DNA of 64,000 nucleotides, taken from NCBI RefSeq assembly GCF_910591885.1, contig NC_063275.1:1178001-1242000 (forward strand), in the 5' to 3' direction. Positions 51,427 to 60,981 of this stretch are shown here, in pieces (positions within the stretch are counted from its first letter, which is position 1; each line of letters begins with the position of its first letter). A model generated the notes under the pieces. The model saw only the letters and a list, made by a program, of their open reading frames with translations. It searched no databases and had not been told where the DNA came from. Both the position numbers and the translations under genes were made by a program. The DNA comes from Bombus terrestris (Eukaryota > Arthropoda > Insecta > Hymenoptera > Apidae).

Positions 51427-53189
51427 TATGTAATTGGTATGAATCGTTGACAACGTGTGGTCTATCGAGACTACGATTTTTCGATTCTGGACGACCGATT
51501 ATTTCGCGAACAGATATTCTGTCACTGATAACGACGAAATATCATTAGATGGCGGACTTTTATGCGATTATGGGAAATTTAGAAATGTGAAAATGCTCAT
51601 AATAACAGGCAATAACAATACGTCGAAAATGGAACACAAGTAACGTTTCTTACGATATTTAGCGGGTTTAACGATCTTCTACCAAGGTTCAATTTCTTAA
51701 ATTATGTTTGTAAAGATGTGAATTTGCATAAATATCCGTAGACTGATTATTACATGTATGATGAAGTTAAAAATATTCCATCGTAGGTAATTGTTATTGG
51801 TAATAAAAAAAAGGGAATTTTGCCTATGATAAAGATGCTGTCTTTAATTACGTCCAATTTTCGAAGCTACGAATGTGTTTTAGCTGTAAAATATTCGAAA
51901 GAGGATCTCGAAATATTTCATGAAAAATGGTAGAACGATGGTGATATTATAAAAGGAACTAAAATAACGATAACTTCGATGTTGTTGCTGGTAAGTATAT
52001 TGTAATTACACTAGGAACGACATTGTAAAAAGTGTTGGCGACAGGCGGTGTAATCTACCGCGGAAGACGACCACGGTAGACGAGAGTACTTGCACGAAAT
52101 GTGCGGCTGTCAGAGAGTTAAGTACAGGTAATTTAAAGCTAATATTTAAAACACCTGCTACAAGGCAGCGATGACGAGGACTTAAAACCCGTACAAAATA
52201 TACAGACACAGTTAATCATTATATAACGGTCATTTCCATGATAGTAAAACTACTCTTGAACAAAACTAGTCGCAAGCAAGTACTAGCGCTATGTAAATTA
52301 ATTCAACGTCTTCAGATATACTTAACTGTAGCAACTATTCTCCAGCTGATATAACAACTCGTAATTATTTTCTTCACCTAATTGTAATTTTATGCAAATT
52401 TCATATATATCTTTTATGGTTTGCTATGTATCCTATGATCCAAAGATAAAATTTATATTTCATTTAAAAAGGCATAAAATCGATCTACACGCTTAATAGC
52501 AATGTAATGCCATTCCAAATTTATGGAACAATATCACAGACAGCAAAATACGTGCACTTTGAACTTCTGTTTAAACCGATCGCGACAAACCATGAAAACC
52601 GGTTATTATCAAACTTCGATCCCACGAAAGATACCTCGGTTTCTCGAACGCATCGTTCTCGAATGCTCGTTCTGCATTTCATCGTTATAACATTCAGATC
52701 CTACATTTTCTCGGTTACAATCGCACTCAACTTTTCGGTAAGAAAAACCACTCTAATTCTCACCTTCCAAATCGAAATTCCACGTTCCTTCTGTTTTTCC
52801 TTTAAACAGTTCACGAAATACGGCACACGTCCTGGGAACGCGTTCCTTTTGCGTGAAACGTTTTCGCGAGCAAACAACAAGCACCTGGAGGAACGAGACG
52901 TTCCCAGTTCATCATCCCTTGGGCGCTCGCTTAAAGAACAACGAACGTGTTGGAGGAGATAAAAACGGTGGCAGCGTGAAGAAACGTGAGGTAGATATTT
53001 CTATAACTGCTACTTTAATCCAGATGCGTCTATCATGTATTTTAATGTGTCCATTGTGAGATTATTTTTGTATATTTTTGGGAAATCCATGGAAAATAGA
53101 TCGCACAGAATTTCTTCAATTACCAACTATTTTTAAAGGACTTACGAATTTTTTTCTTTCTGAATTATGTAGAATCAAAATCATCCTAT
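51427..53189. other. Non-coding stretch
   Basis: A/T-rich. Near 52008-52122 there is a GC-richer patch bounded by ACACTAGGAACGACATTG and, on the minus strand, TTAACTCTCTGACAGCC. Each resembles a TTAA-type transposon end, but the two do not match each other. A 151-codon frame at 52507-52962 is unrecognised. Confidence 0.4.
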
Positions 53190-53232
53190 TTAACACTTTC
53201 ACTGTGGGGGTCATCGGTGACCCACGTTCCTT
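53190..53232 (+). mobile_element. Single end of a TTAA-type element
   Basis: TTAACACTTTCACTGTGGGG followed by GTCATCGGTGACCCACG. The first 14 bases match the ends at 12675 and 49543 with one or two changes, and the palindromic GGTCATCGGTGACC recalls the subterminal words of that family. A weak partner end (AACACTGTAAATATTAA) lies just before 53518, where another TTAA element begins, so the full extent is uncertain. Confidence 0.4.
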
Positions 53233-53514
53233 TTACTAAGTCTTTTGGAATAATTAAAAGAAGATAAATTTCATGGATTAAGAAATGTTCAAATACGTAA
53301 ATGGCATACAATCAGATAATATTGTCAGGGAAAAAGTATTCAAACACCGTATAATATTTCGCAAAAATTGTCCGTATAAACACAGAACCAAGTGGAAGCA
53401 ACGCAGCATAACAGTGATGATAAAATTTCAAAATGTTTCATACAACACGCATAATGTACACATAAAAATAGTCCACAATTAATATCCGAATGCCTTAATG
53501 AAACACTGTAAATA

Positions 53515-53751
53515 TTAACCCTTCGTGAACAAGCGTATTTTCTGAATCGGTTATGCTGACGCCTAATCCTCTTCCCATTGTAAGCTCTCAAAAAATCTAC
53601 AAAAATGCTTACCGAGGTCTTCACTGTTAATCATTTCTTAAATTAAGCGTATAGAATATTCCGTAAGAAAAAGAAAAATCCGTTTCAAAGATACTTACGG
53701 GTAAAGTTTCGCTCCGGACCTAGATGACCCAGGTTGCCTTCGAAGGGCTAA
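53515..53751 (+). mobile_element. Probable TTAA-type MITE
   Basis: The left edge is TTAACCCTTCGTGAACAAGC and the right edge, read on the minus strand, is TTAGCCCTTCGAAGGCAACC. The ends agree over 11 bases (TTARCCCTTCG), with a decayed target site on the right. Inside the right end is ATGACCCAGGTTGCC, typical of the GGGTCAT-containing subterminal regions of this class. The 237-bp size, lack of frame and CCC start suit a piggyBac-type MITE, but only one copy is present, so the boundaries rest on the ends alone. Confidence 0.45.
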
Positions 53752-54820
53752 TTATCGTAATCGTCGAAAATCACAAACTTCGGTCACTAATCGATTTCAC
53801 GTCCTCGATACGTCCCTTATGCTATACTCTTCTTCGTTCGTCATCCACTTCGATTCAGTCAGGTCCAAATGTCATCTGGTAACTGGGCCTATGATGAAGT
53901 ACGACTGGTTCTTCCCAGGGCGTATTACGTATGCGGCGGCGTGCTATACCGTGCCGATTAGTATGCGACGAAAATAAACCATCCCGCCGCGCGAAGTTAG
54001 AAAAATTAGTTTCATCTACGGTCGGGGCATCTGATATACAGCGCACGCAGCCTTGGCAGCCGGAAGCAGCGGCGGAGGAAGCTCGGAGTCTGGGTCGAGG
54101 CGGGTTGCAAAGCCCTGGAGGGCAACAATTGTGCATTCATCGGGCCAAGGGGCTCTAATTAAAACGCATTGTTTATATTCTTTGCAGGAAGCTTCTCTCA
54201 CCCTCGTGGCTCCTCACTCCCTAGACGTGCATCGTGCCTCAACCCTCTTCCCAGGGGTTCTCTGCCGCCAACTTCCCTTTTCCCAATATTCTGGTAATCC
54301 AATGGAAAGGAAAGTTCAAAAATCCTTCGAAACTATCAGCAGTAGCTGTTATTATGATCGAAGGCCGAAAAGTACACGTCTATCGATTTTCTAATTTCAA
54401 CGTTGCTCGATGATTAGCACGCTGTTCGTCACAGGAATTGAACTTTGTGTATCACATCTTGCCCTGAGAGTCGCGATAGATTGAGATACAGGGTGTCTCG
54501 TAATAAGTGGACAATATTTGAGAGAAGAATTCAGTAACGAGAAACAATAAAAAAAGTTTCATTCAACGTACGTTCGATTTTTATTTGCGGGGATACTTGA
54601 ACTGGCTCGTCTTCAAAGTCGGATGCCACCACCGTGGCAACGTTCAAAATTCCCCCTTAAACTGTAAATATTTATCACATTAATTATTGCCGGCGGATTT
54701 GATGTGGTCACCGATTTAAATTTGCATTTAACGCGTTCGTTGTAGAATAAAATTTGCGCTGGATATAACTGTTGTGTCGCATTTAAACGTAATTTTCAGT
54801 AACTCCATGACAATGACTTC
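53752..54820. other. Non-coding stretch with GC-rich, possibly conserved blocks
   Basis: A GC-richer block at 53920-54260 includes CAACAATTGTGCATTCAT and CTCTAATTAAAACGCATTGT with TTTATATTC, a cluster of SOX-like, homeodomain-like and forkhead-like words. Frames are open on three strand/frame combinations here, including a glycine/serine-rich 113-codon frame without an ATG start. ACAGGGTGTCTCGTAATAAG (54490-54509) resembles a transposon terminus. A second mixed block is at 54650-54780. Confidence 0.4.
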
Positions 54821-55019
54821 AAGTTTCTTTCGTTTTATAAGGAAATAATGGACGCACAACATTTCCCGTTTTATATTATTTTATCGAATTAAGTATGATC
54901 CATTTTGTTCTATCAAAATAAAGATCACAACGTTCGATAGATTAGGTTTCATGTTTGTATAAAGATGCATCGTTGTAAAAGACGTGTCTGTAAAAGAAAG
55001 ACACTTTACGGACAATCTA
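54821..55019 (+). mobile_element. Mariner-derived MITE, copy B (left end truncated)
   Basis: It starts inside the left end at AAGTTTCTTTCGTTTTATAA and runs colinearly with copies A and C to the right end GACACTTTACGGACAATCTA. It shares GGAAATAATGGACGCACAACA, TCGAATTAAGTATGATCC, ATAAAGATCACAACG and GATGCATCGTTGTAAAAGAC. The missing first dozen bases, TTAGNTTGTCCG, show a small terminal deletion or replacement on the left. No frame. Confidence 0.75.
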
Positions 55020-55871
55020 ATAATTGCTATTGGGTTTGGTTTGCCATCGATGTGACTATTGTTGAGTTAGGCCAGAGCTTAATGCAAGTGTCGTTGGATT
55101 AGCTTCGGAATGAATATGATTTTTCTAAATTAGATTTAAATTCTAAATAAACGTAATTGCTGCTTCGACTTGAATTCAGTCTGATCGTCATTGGGTTATT
55201 TCTTCAAACTAGATTCCACGTTATATTTTGTTTAAAAATCGATTGGAAGACCAGCATCGTCTGGTGGTAAAAAATATCCTCGTGAAATCCCATTACGGAA
55301 AAGGAATGAAAGCACTTGACAGCGACGAAAGTCCTCGACAATAATCGGTTCTTTGTTCAGGACGAACGTGTATGCGGCTCACCTGAACACGTGACCATAA
55401 TTCCATCCACGCGGGGGTGACTCGAGGGTGTACTAGCGCACGTACACGTGCGTGAGTCACAGGATCCAAACGGTTGGTGTGCGCGGTAAAGCAGAACACG
55501 TGACCGGCTTACGTAACACAGCTCCTATTGTAATGCGCAATGACAACGCCATATATTAGCCTCGGGTTCGGTAGAGACGGTGTTGCTATGCCGTTGCCAG
55601 GTACCTCGTGTCGGAATCCTTCGACCGAACCACGGGGATGGCGCATGCTGGTCCAAAGATTCCTCGTCTGGCGACCAAATCGTCCACGCGATTACATTGC
55701 GTTTCATTTGAACTTCATGGAAACATCGTAACGGAAGTGGACACGATGTATTTTCGGTGCATCGAATCTTCCAGCTTTTACCATAGAGTTCAATGTTTCA
55801 TGCATCGTCGCTATGTCGCGTATGTAGTATTTTGTACTTGAAGCTAAATTTGGATTAGATTTGGATTGAAT

Positions 55872-56106
55872 TTAAACAGTTAGCTGTTTCTAACGAGTAT
55901 ACTCGTCGTGAAGAAATAGCAATATTTTGCGTTATGACGAACCCTGTGAGTAATAGAATTATGAAATAGAACGATCATTTCGTTATAACTTAATTCTATA
56001 TTGTAACATCCATATACTCCGCGTTTGACGAGTATACTCGTCTTACTCTTTGTTACACATTTTAGGTACACACTTTTCAAAGAGGTCGCAACAGCTGACT
56101 GGTTAA
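55872..56106. mobile_element. TTAA-type MITE with twin internal palindromes
   Basis: The left end is TTAAACAGTTAGCTGTTTC (55872-55890) and the right end, read on the minus strand, is TTAACCAGTCAGCTGTTGC (56106-56088). They match at 16 of 19 positions and both contain the TTAA site. Near the left end is the perfect palindrome ACGAGTATACTCGT (55893-55906), and nearer the right is the longer perfect palindrome GACGAGTATACTCGTC (56027-56042), 134 bases apart. The 235-bp element has no coding capacity. Paired subterminal palindromes could be transposase-binding or hairpin sites. The class (piggyBac-type) is inferred from TTAA only. Confidence 0.6.
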
Positions 56107-57462
56107 GTTAATTTCGCAACCGGTTGTTCTCTGAAATGATAACGAGCAACAAAGTTAGCGCGGAGGTAACTCTGCGAAGAGGATTACAACTTTTCAAACG
56201 AACAGTTTCAAAATTAAAAGGTTCCGCTTCGATTTCGAATAGATTCTCTGAAATATTGTACAACTAGTACCGTATGGGAAGGATTATAAGGGAAAATTTA
56301 AGTTAGGTTCGACATTTTTCAATTCGATCGATGAATGTTCCATGCGCCATCGCTGCCACGCATAGCGTTTTGTTTGAATAAAGCCTGGATTAAATTACCC
56401 GGAAAAATAGCAAACTAGTGTCGAGGAGATTCGAGGGAAGAAAGAGTGCAATAAAAGTTTACAATTTTCTGACGTGGAGATTAGGTTCTTGCCCAAGACA
56501 ATATTATTTTATAGCGATACGAAGAAAATTATGCAAAATAATGGTAGAAATAATTTATTTAAAAAAAGGAGAGAAAAATAGAAAAGACATGTTTTGTTTG
56601 AATTTAGAATTCCAATAGTTTCTATTGATATTTCGTATGAATATCGAAATATCAAATATGAATCGATATGAATCGATGATCTCTGTAACCACATTGTTGA
56701 AGGGTCTTGATATACTGCCTCTATTCTGTAGATTAATATACATTAATATTTAGTATATAACTTTTCTCCTCATAATTCGTTCTAAAGTCGCTACATATGC
56801 GTTTTAGAATATTTCACAATATTACCATTACGAGATTATGATTTTAAATAAGCTGAAATGTTTGCAGGCTGCTATATGTAACGCGTAAATACTGGAATAC
56901 TGTGGAAATGAAGATAAAGCTTCGTATAAAAGATTATGTGAATATGTAGTCGAGAATATCAGTGGCGTGAGGTACTTTTCGTGATTTCTGACAGATTAAT
57001 GAGTACCTTTTTTTTTAGAAGGATTTAGTAGAATAAACGCTGCGAAAAAATAATCCTCATTGTTGAGAGAGAACGTAGATAATTATCGTAATGTATCATA
57101 CATCGGATATAGTATTTGATACAGAGAGAAATGCGTATTCTTGATTACTAGGTCGGATACATCGCGCTCATTAACAAAATCAATTCGCCTTTATTAATGC
57201 GAATCGTTTATTCAAACATAGAAATATTCTTGTCTCTTCGTGTTAATTAATTATAATGAAACATTCTCGATACCTCGACAATCTTCGAATACCTGGATGA
57301 AACGTGCGCCGAAGCTGACCTACTTGTACCATCGCAATTTCCATAAATTGCAATAGAGAATTCCGTTGATTTTAGCGTAGAATCGTGTACCAAACGAAAG
57401 CATAATATCGATGAAACCGTACGGTTCAACGAACCGTTACATTTTTTAATTTTCCTACGTTG
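56107..57462. other. AT-rich non-coding stretch
   Basis: No gene, RNA or clear element ends. Several stops per hundred bases occur in every frame. A small perfect hairpin, ACGGTTC-AAC-GAACCGT, lies at about 57421-57437, just before the 15-bp minisatellite. Confidence 0.5.
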
Positions 57463-57685
57463 GAAATTTGAATCCTTGACATTTGAAACTTTGAAACATG
57501 AGTCTGAAATTCTAGCCCTTGAGATTCGAACGTTCGAAAGACCAACACTCGAAATTTGAGTCTTTGAAATAGCGATTCTTGAAATTCGAGTCTTCGAAAT
57601 ACGAATTCTTGAAATCTACGTTTTCGAAAGTTGAATCTTCGAACGTGGAGACTTCGAAATTTGTACGCTCTAAATCTGAATTCTT
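57463..57685 (+). repeat. 15-bp minisatellite, 15 units
   Basis: Fifteen consecutive units of the form GAAATTYGARTCTTC occupy 57463-57685. All are 15 bases except the third (13 bases), and no unit is identical to the next. Because the period is five codons, the plus strand from 57579 reads as a 5-residue repeat (KFESS, KYEFL, KSTFS, KVESS and so on), so that open frame is a by-product. The first two bases (GA) and the TTC or CTT at the end are the best-kept positions. Related looser arrays lie at 24510-24740, 34752-34972 and, inverted, 62768-62900. Confidence 0.75.
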
Positions 57686-58780
57686 CGACTTGTTGTCTCT
57701 GATTTCTAGCGATCTCTATCGACTTTCATATAACACGAAGTCATTTTATCTCTGCAACAAAACTGCAAAAATTTCCATTCATCTAGGAATATGGAAACAC
57801 GTTTTGCTACCAATGAGGCGCTTGTTAATTTTCCGTTATGCTGTCGACAGCTGCACGAGTTACGCAACTCTACAATATTCCGCAGTATTCAGATAACCAG
57901 ATGTTATTATCGGCGATAACAGCTAGATGACAGTTTCTTGTCACCTAGGATGAACCCACAGACCCGTTTCAAACGTTTAGAAAGCCAGGCTCGTTACGCA
58001 AAGCCTCCAAAGTATGCCGAATGTCGAACCGTGTTCGACACCGGTAGGAACGAGCTTCCGTTTCAACGTCGAACTTTGCAGCACGCGAATACCCTGCTGT
58101 TTCTCGAAACAACGATAACGATAACGACGCCAACCTATCTCCTTTCTCGTCGTATCGAACATACGGTTCTGCTGTACGCGCTTACGAAACAGACAACCAG
58201 AATTTCGCGAGAGAATGTCGATAATCTGAGCGCGTACGAACGATATTCTTCGCCGAGAATGAATTTACTTTTATCTCCCAGTCGAACTGTAAACGTTGCC
58301 TTTTGATACTACGAACAAACACTAGTTTGTACAAAGTTGTGCGACATCGTCCCGAACTAGAGATTTCACGGTGTCGTGTCAAGTTAAATCGTTTAGAAAC
58401 TTTTCTGTACTTTCTGTAGACTAGTTTCAGGTAAATATCGTACAGTGGCTAATGAAAATATTCCAACACCTGCAGAAACTTTTTTCGTTGTGCGCGTTAT
58501 ACGTATTAATTGCTTCGGGTTAAGATATTTTTTCTGAACCATCGAAGAGTCAAAAAGTGAATAAAAATGGATTTTTAAGTAAACTTAGAGAATGATATAA
58601 GATGGGTTTATTGAAAAATTATTCGATATAGAACAATACAGAATAAAGGAAATTCCTACAAAATATTAATTATTCTGAATCGATGTTCGTTCAACAAGTT
58701 TCTAATAATCTTAAATTAAGACGATTTAAAATAACGTCGGTCTATCTTTATATTCCTGTACTTACGGGTAAAAACAGGAC
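57686..58780. other. Non-coding stretch
   Basis: A mixed GC block at 57790-58300 has open frames on both strands (122 codons at 57938-58306) without a recognised domain. TACAGTGGCTAATGAAAATA at 58441-58460 resembles the ACAGTGGC end of Tc1-type transposons, but no second end was found. A/T-rich sequence continues up to the LINE target site. Confidence 0.4.
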
Positions 58781-58792
58781 ACTTATTTCTCG

Positions 58793-59669
58793 GATCCTTT
58801 GTAGTAAAGTAAGGATGTATATTCTGAAGTAAAAGACATCAAGGCAGCAAAACACTGACATTCGCGGATGACACAGCTATACTAGTCAGGCACACTAATC
58901 CAGAAACAGCAGTTACATTATTACAAGAGCACACCACAAAAATAGAAAAATGGCTACAAGATGAAAAAATTAAAGCAACCCCAGTAAATGCAACCATATT
59001 ACATTTACACTAAGAAAATGGAAGCCACCAACTATCCAATTGAATGCCATTCAATTTGCCACGTATATATGACAGACAAGGCAAGTTAAATACCTAGGAC
59101 TTCACTTAGACACACAACTTACATGGAAGCAACATACTAAATCAATTATAGACAAAATACGGATAAAAAGAAGACAAATGTACCGATTAACTAGTCGAAA
59201 TTCTAAACTCAGCATAGAAAATAAATTGAAAATATACAAAATGATAATAAAACCAATTTGGACGTACGGAATACCACTATGGGGAACAACAGCAATGAGC
59301 CACATAAATAAACTAGAGTCGCTACAATCGAAGATACTGAAAAGAATAATGAACGCCCCATAGTATGTCAGAAACGAGAATATACTCAAAAACTTTATTC
59401 GATATAGAATAAATACCAACAGTCGAAGAAGAAATCGGCTGGTACGCAGAAAAATACAAGGAAAGAACAGCAACACATCTAAACTGTCATAGAAAAAAGA
59501 CTAAAAAGAAAACACCATACTGATCTCATGAAAGAAATAAAATAGTCAAACTCGAAGATGGTATCCCGCTGAGGGTAGCCATCCACATGTTATTTAACAA
59601 TTAAGTTAAAAAAATTTACCAAATGTCCATCTGGACAAATTGTAAACTACAAATTAAATAATAAAAAAA
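58793..59669 (+). mobile_element. 5'-truncated jockey-like non-LTR retrotransposon
   Basis: The insert is flanked by near-identical 12-bp duplications, ACTTATTTCTCG (58781-58792) and ACCTATTTCTCG (59670-59681), and ends in an A-rich tail (AAATTAAATAATAAAAAAAA). It encodes the second half of a reverse transcriptase followed by a 3' UTR of about 120 bases. TPRT-type duplications, a poly(A)-like tail and loss of the 5' part are standard for a LINE. The jockey assignment rests on the conserved C-terminal pattern described under the pseudogene entry. The element cannot be active. Confidence 0.85.
58826..59545 (+). pseudogene. Reverse transcriptase C-terminal part, disrupted
   Basis: The catalytic motif reads LTFADDTAILV (58852-58884), with the FADD box that holds two metal-binding aspartates of reverse transcriptases. 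After a frameshift near 58998 the protein continues as TFTLRKWKPPTIQLN, the block VKYLGLHLDTQLTWKQH (from 59085), the thumb-like region ENKLKIYKMIIKPIWTYGIP and LWGTTAMSHINKLESLQSKI, then NAP followed by TAG (59361) where most relatives have a tryptophan. A shifted frame gives IPTVEEEIGWYAEKYKERTA, and a last shift gives RLKRKHHTDLMKEIK and the stop at 59543-59545. Defects: frameshifts near 58998, 59405 and 59490, and nonsense codons at 59070 and 59361. The order of motifs and the WYV/IPTVxEEI tail fit the jockey clade of arthropod LINEs. It is non-functional. Confidence 0.85.
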
Positions 59670-59681
59670 ACCTATTTCTCG

Positions 59682-60423
59682 ATTTTCAATTTCGCTGGAT
59701 TTCGTCTGAACAAAGAAAAAGGAAGCTTAATGTTTCAGACAAATATCGAGTATAAAATGGTAAGGAGAAATCGCGTGTATCGATAACTTTCTCCTATATT
59801 GCTCGAGTTTAAGATAGTTTTTAACGTTTGGGTTTATTGGATTTTCACGCCATTCGCAAGTCACACGATGAAACCACCGCGTTTATTACATCCTGATTTA
59901 TTACACCTTGTGTCTAAAGTCTCGCGTCCTATCCACTTTCTTTCAGCCCTCCGTTCTTCGTTCGCAAGCTCTTCTCGACCCGCGAATCGAGATTGGAGCA
60001 CGTGTTTGTCGGATGCTCGAGTTGCAGAAGCTGTCGTGGCGACAGCTTGGGGGTAGAGGGTCGGAGGCGGTAGCGAGTGGAGTAAGACAATGCCGGTGTA
60101 TCCGAGGCGAGGAAATGAGATTTATATTAATTTCAACAGCCGTCGCGCTAGAACAGCCGACGTCGACGACGCTCGTTTCCCTCCCCCTCCCTCTTCTTAC
60201 TGTCTTTTGAAACCTGTCAGCTTTATCCTATCGTCGTTCGCGTTCACGTTCGTGCCAAATGTACATATTATATAGCAATACAACTGAGAAAATAGTAAAT
60301 CGTAAGACACCATAATTTCTTGATACACTACAATTTAATTTAAAGAGCTGCAACCAGCTGTTTGTGTAGAATATTTCATCAGATTAATACGTTCACTTCA
60401 ATTTATTCATTCGCTCGTTTTAT
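59682..60423. other. Non-coding stretch between two repeats
   Basis: A GC-richer segment at 59860-60240 is open in several frames (85 and 100 codons) with no recognised domain. The remainder is A/T-rich. I see nothing else. Confidence 0.45.
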
Positions 60424-60572
60424 TAGCTTGTCCGAAAAGTTTCTTTCGTTTTACGAGAAAATAATAGACGCACAACATTTTTTGTTTTATATTATTTTAT
60501 CGAATGATCCATTTTGTTCTGTTGAGATAAACACCGCGACATTTCACAGATTTGGTTTCACATTTGTATGAA

Positions 60573-60912
60573 TCAAAATCTCTAAGATCCTTAATAGACG
60601 TACCTGGTATGTTACCAATGAAACAATACATCGCGACCTTAAGATACCTACAGTTAAAGAAGAAATATTCAAACTCAGTAATAGATATAACATAAGAGTT
60701 AACAACCACCAAAACCCACTAGTTACTCGATTACTTGACACGACGGATCAGATCCGTAAGTTAAAAAAACATTATCCTCTAGACTTAAATATTAGATTCA
60801 GCTAGAACCAAACATGCGATAATCATTTATTATTCACGTTATAGTACCATACCAGAATAATTTATTTATAATTCTCAATGAGAATTGATTGTATATTACT
60901 TCCAAATAAAAA
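60573..60912 (+). mobile_element. LINE 3' end inserted in the MITE
   Basis: The fragment is bordered by a duplicated piece of the MITE, ACATTTGTATGAA (60560-60572) and ACGTTTGTATAAA (60913-60925), which is a target-site duplication with a few later mutations. It holds the last 76 codons of a jockey-like ORF2, a 3' UTR of about 100 bases and an A-rich tail ending TCCAAATAAAAAA. Its 3' UTR and C-terminus differ from those of the LINE at 58793-59669, so at least two jockey-like families are represented. Confidence 0.8.
60575..60805 (+). pseudogene. C-terminal fragment of a jockey-like ORF2, frame open
   Basis: Seventy-six codons without a stop end at TAG (60803-60805). Visible motifs are RRTWYVTNETIHRDLKIPTV followed by KEEIFKLSNRY, then LLDTT and LKKHYPLDLNIRFS. 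This is the typical C-terminus of arthropod jockey-clade ORF2, downstream of the reverse-transcriptase domain. The catalytic part is absent because the insertion is 5'-truncated, so the fragment has no activity. The frame is intact, in contrast to the neighbouring LINE, which suggests a younger insertion. Confidence 0.8.
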
Positions 60913-60981
60913 ACGTTTGTATAAAGGTGCACTGTTGTAAAAAACACGTTTGAGAAAGAAAGACACTTTTCGGTCAACTTA

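Larger units (their letters stand above)
60424..60981 (+). mobile_element. Mariner-derived MITE, copy C, split by a LINE insertion
   Basis: The left part (60424-60572) starts with the TA site and AGCTTGTCCGAAAAGTTTCT and follows copies A and B through GATCCATTTTGTTCTGTTGA and GGTTTCACATTTGTATGA. The right part (60913-60981) resumes at ACGTTTGTATAAAGGTGCAC and ends CACTTTTCGGTCAACTTA before the flanking TA. Terminal repeats TTGTCCGAAAAGTTTCTTTC and TTGACCGAAAAGTGTCTTTC match at most positions. The middle 340 bases are foreign (a LINE 3' end), giving a clear order of events: the MITE inserted first and the LINE second. Confidence 0.8.

Noticed and set aside
52008..52122. Possible TTAA-type element bounded by ACACTAGGAACG and TTAACTCTCTGACAGCC
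   Set aside because: The two ends do not match each other, and the left side lacks TTAA.
57579..57896. Open frame with a 5-residue repeat
   Set aside because: Explained by the 15-bp minisatellite and its A/T-rich flank.
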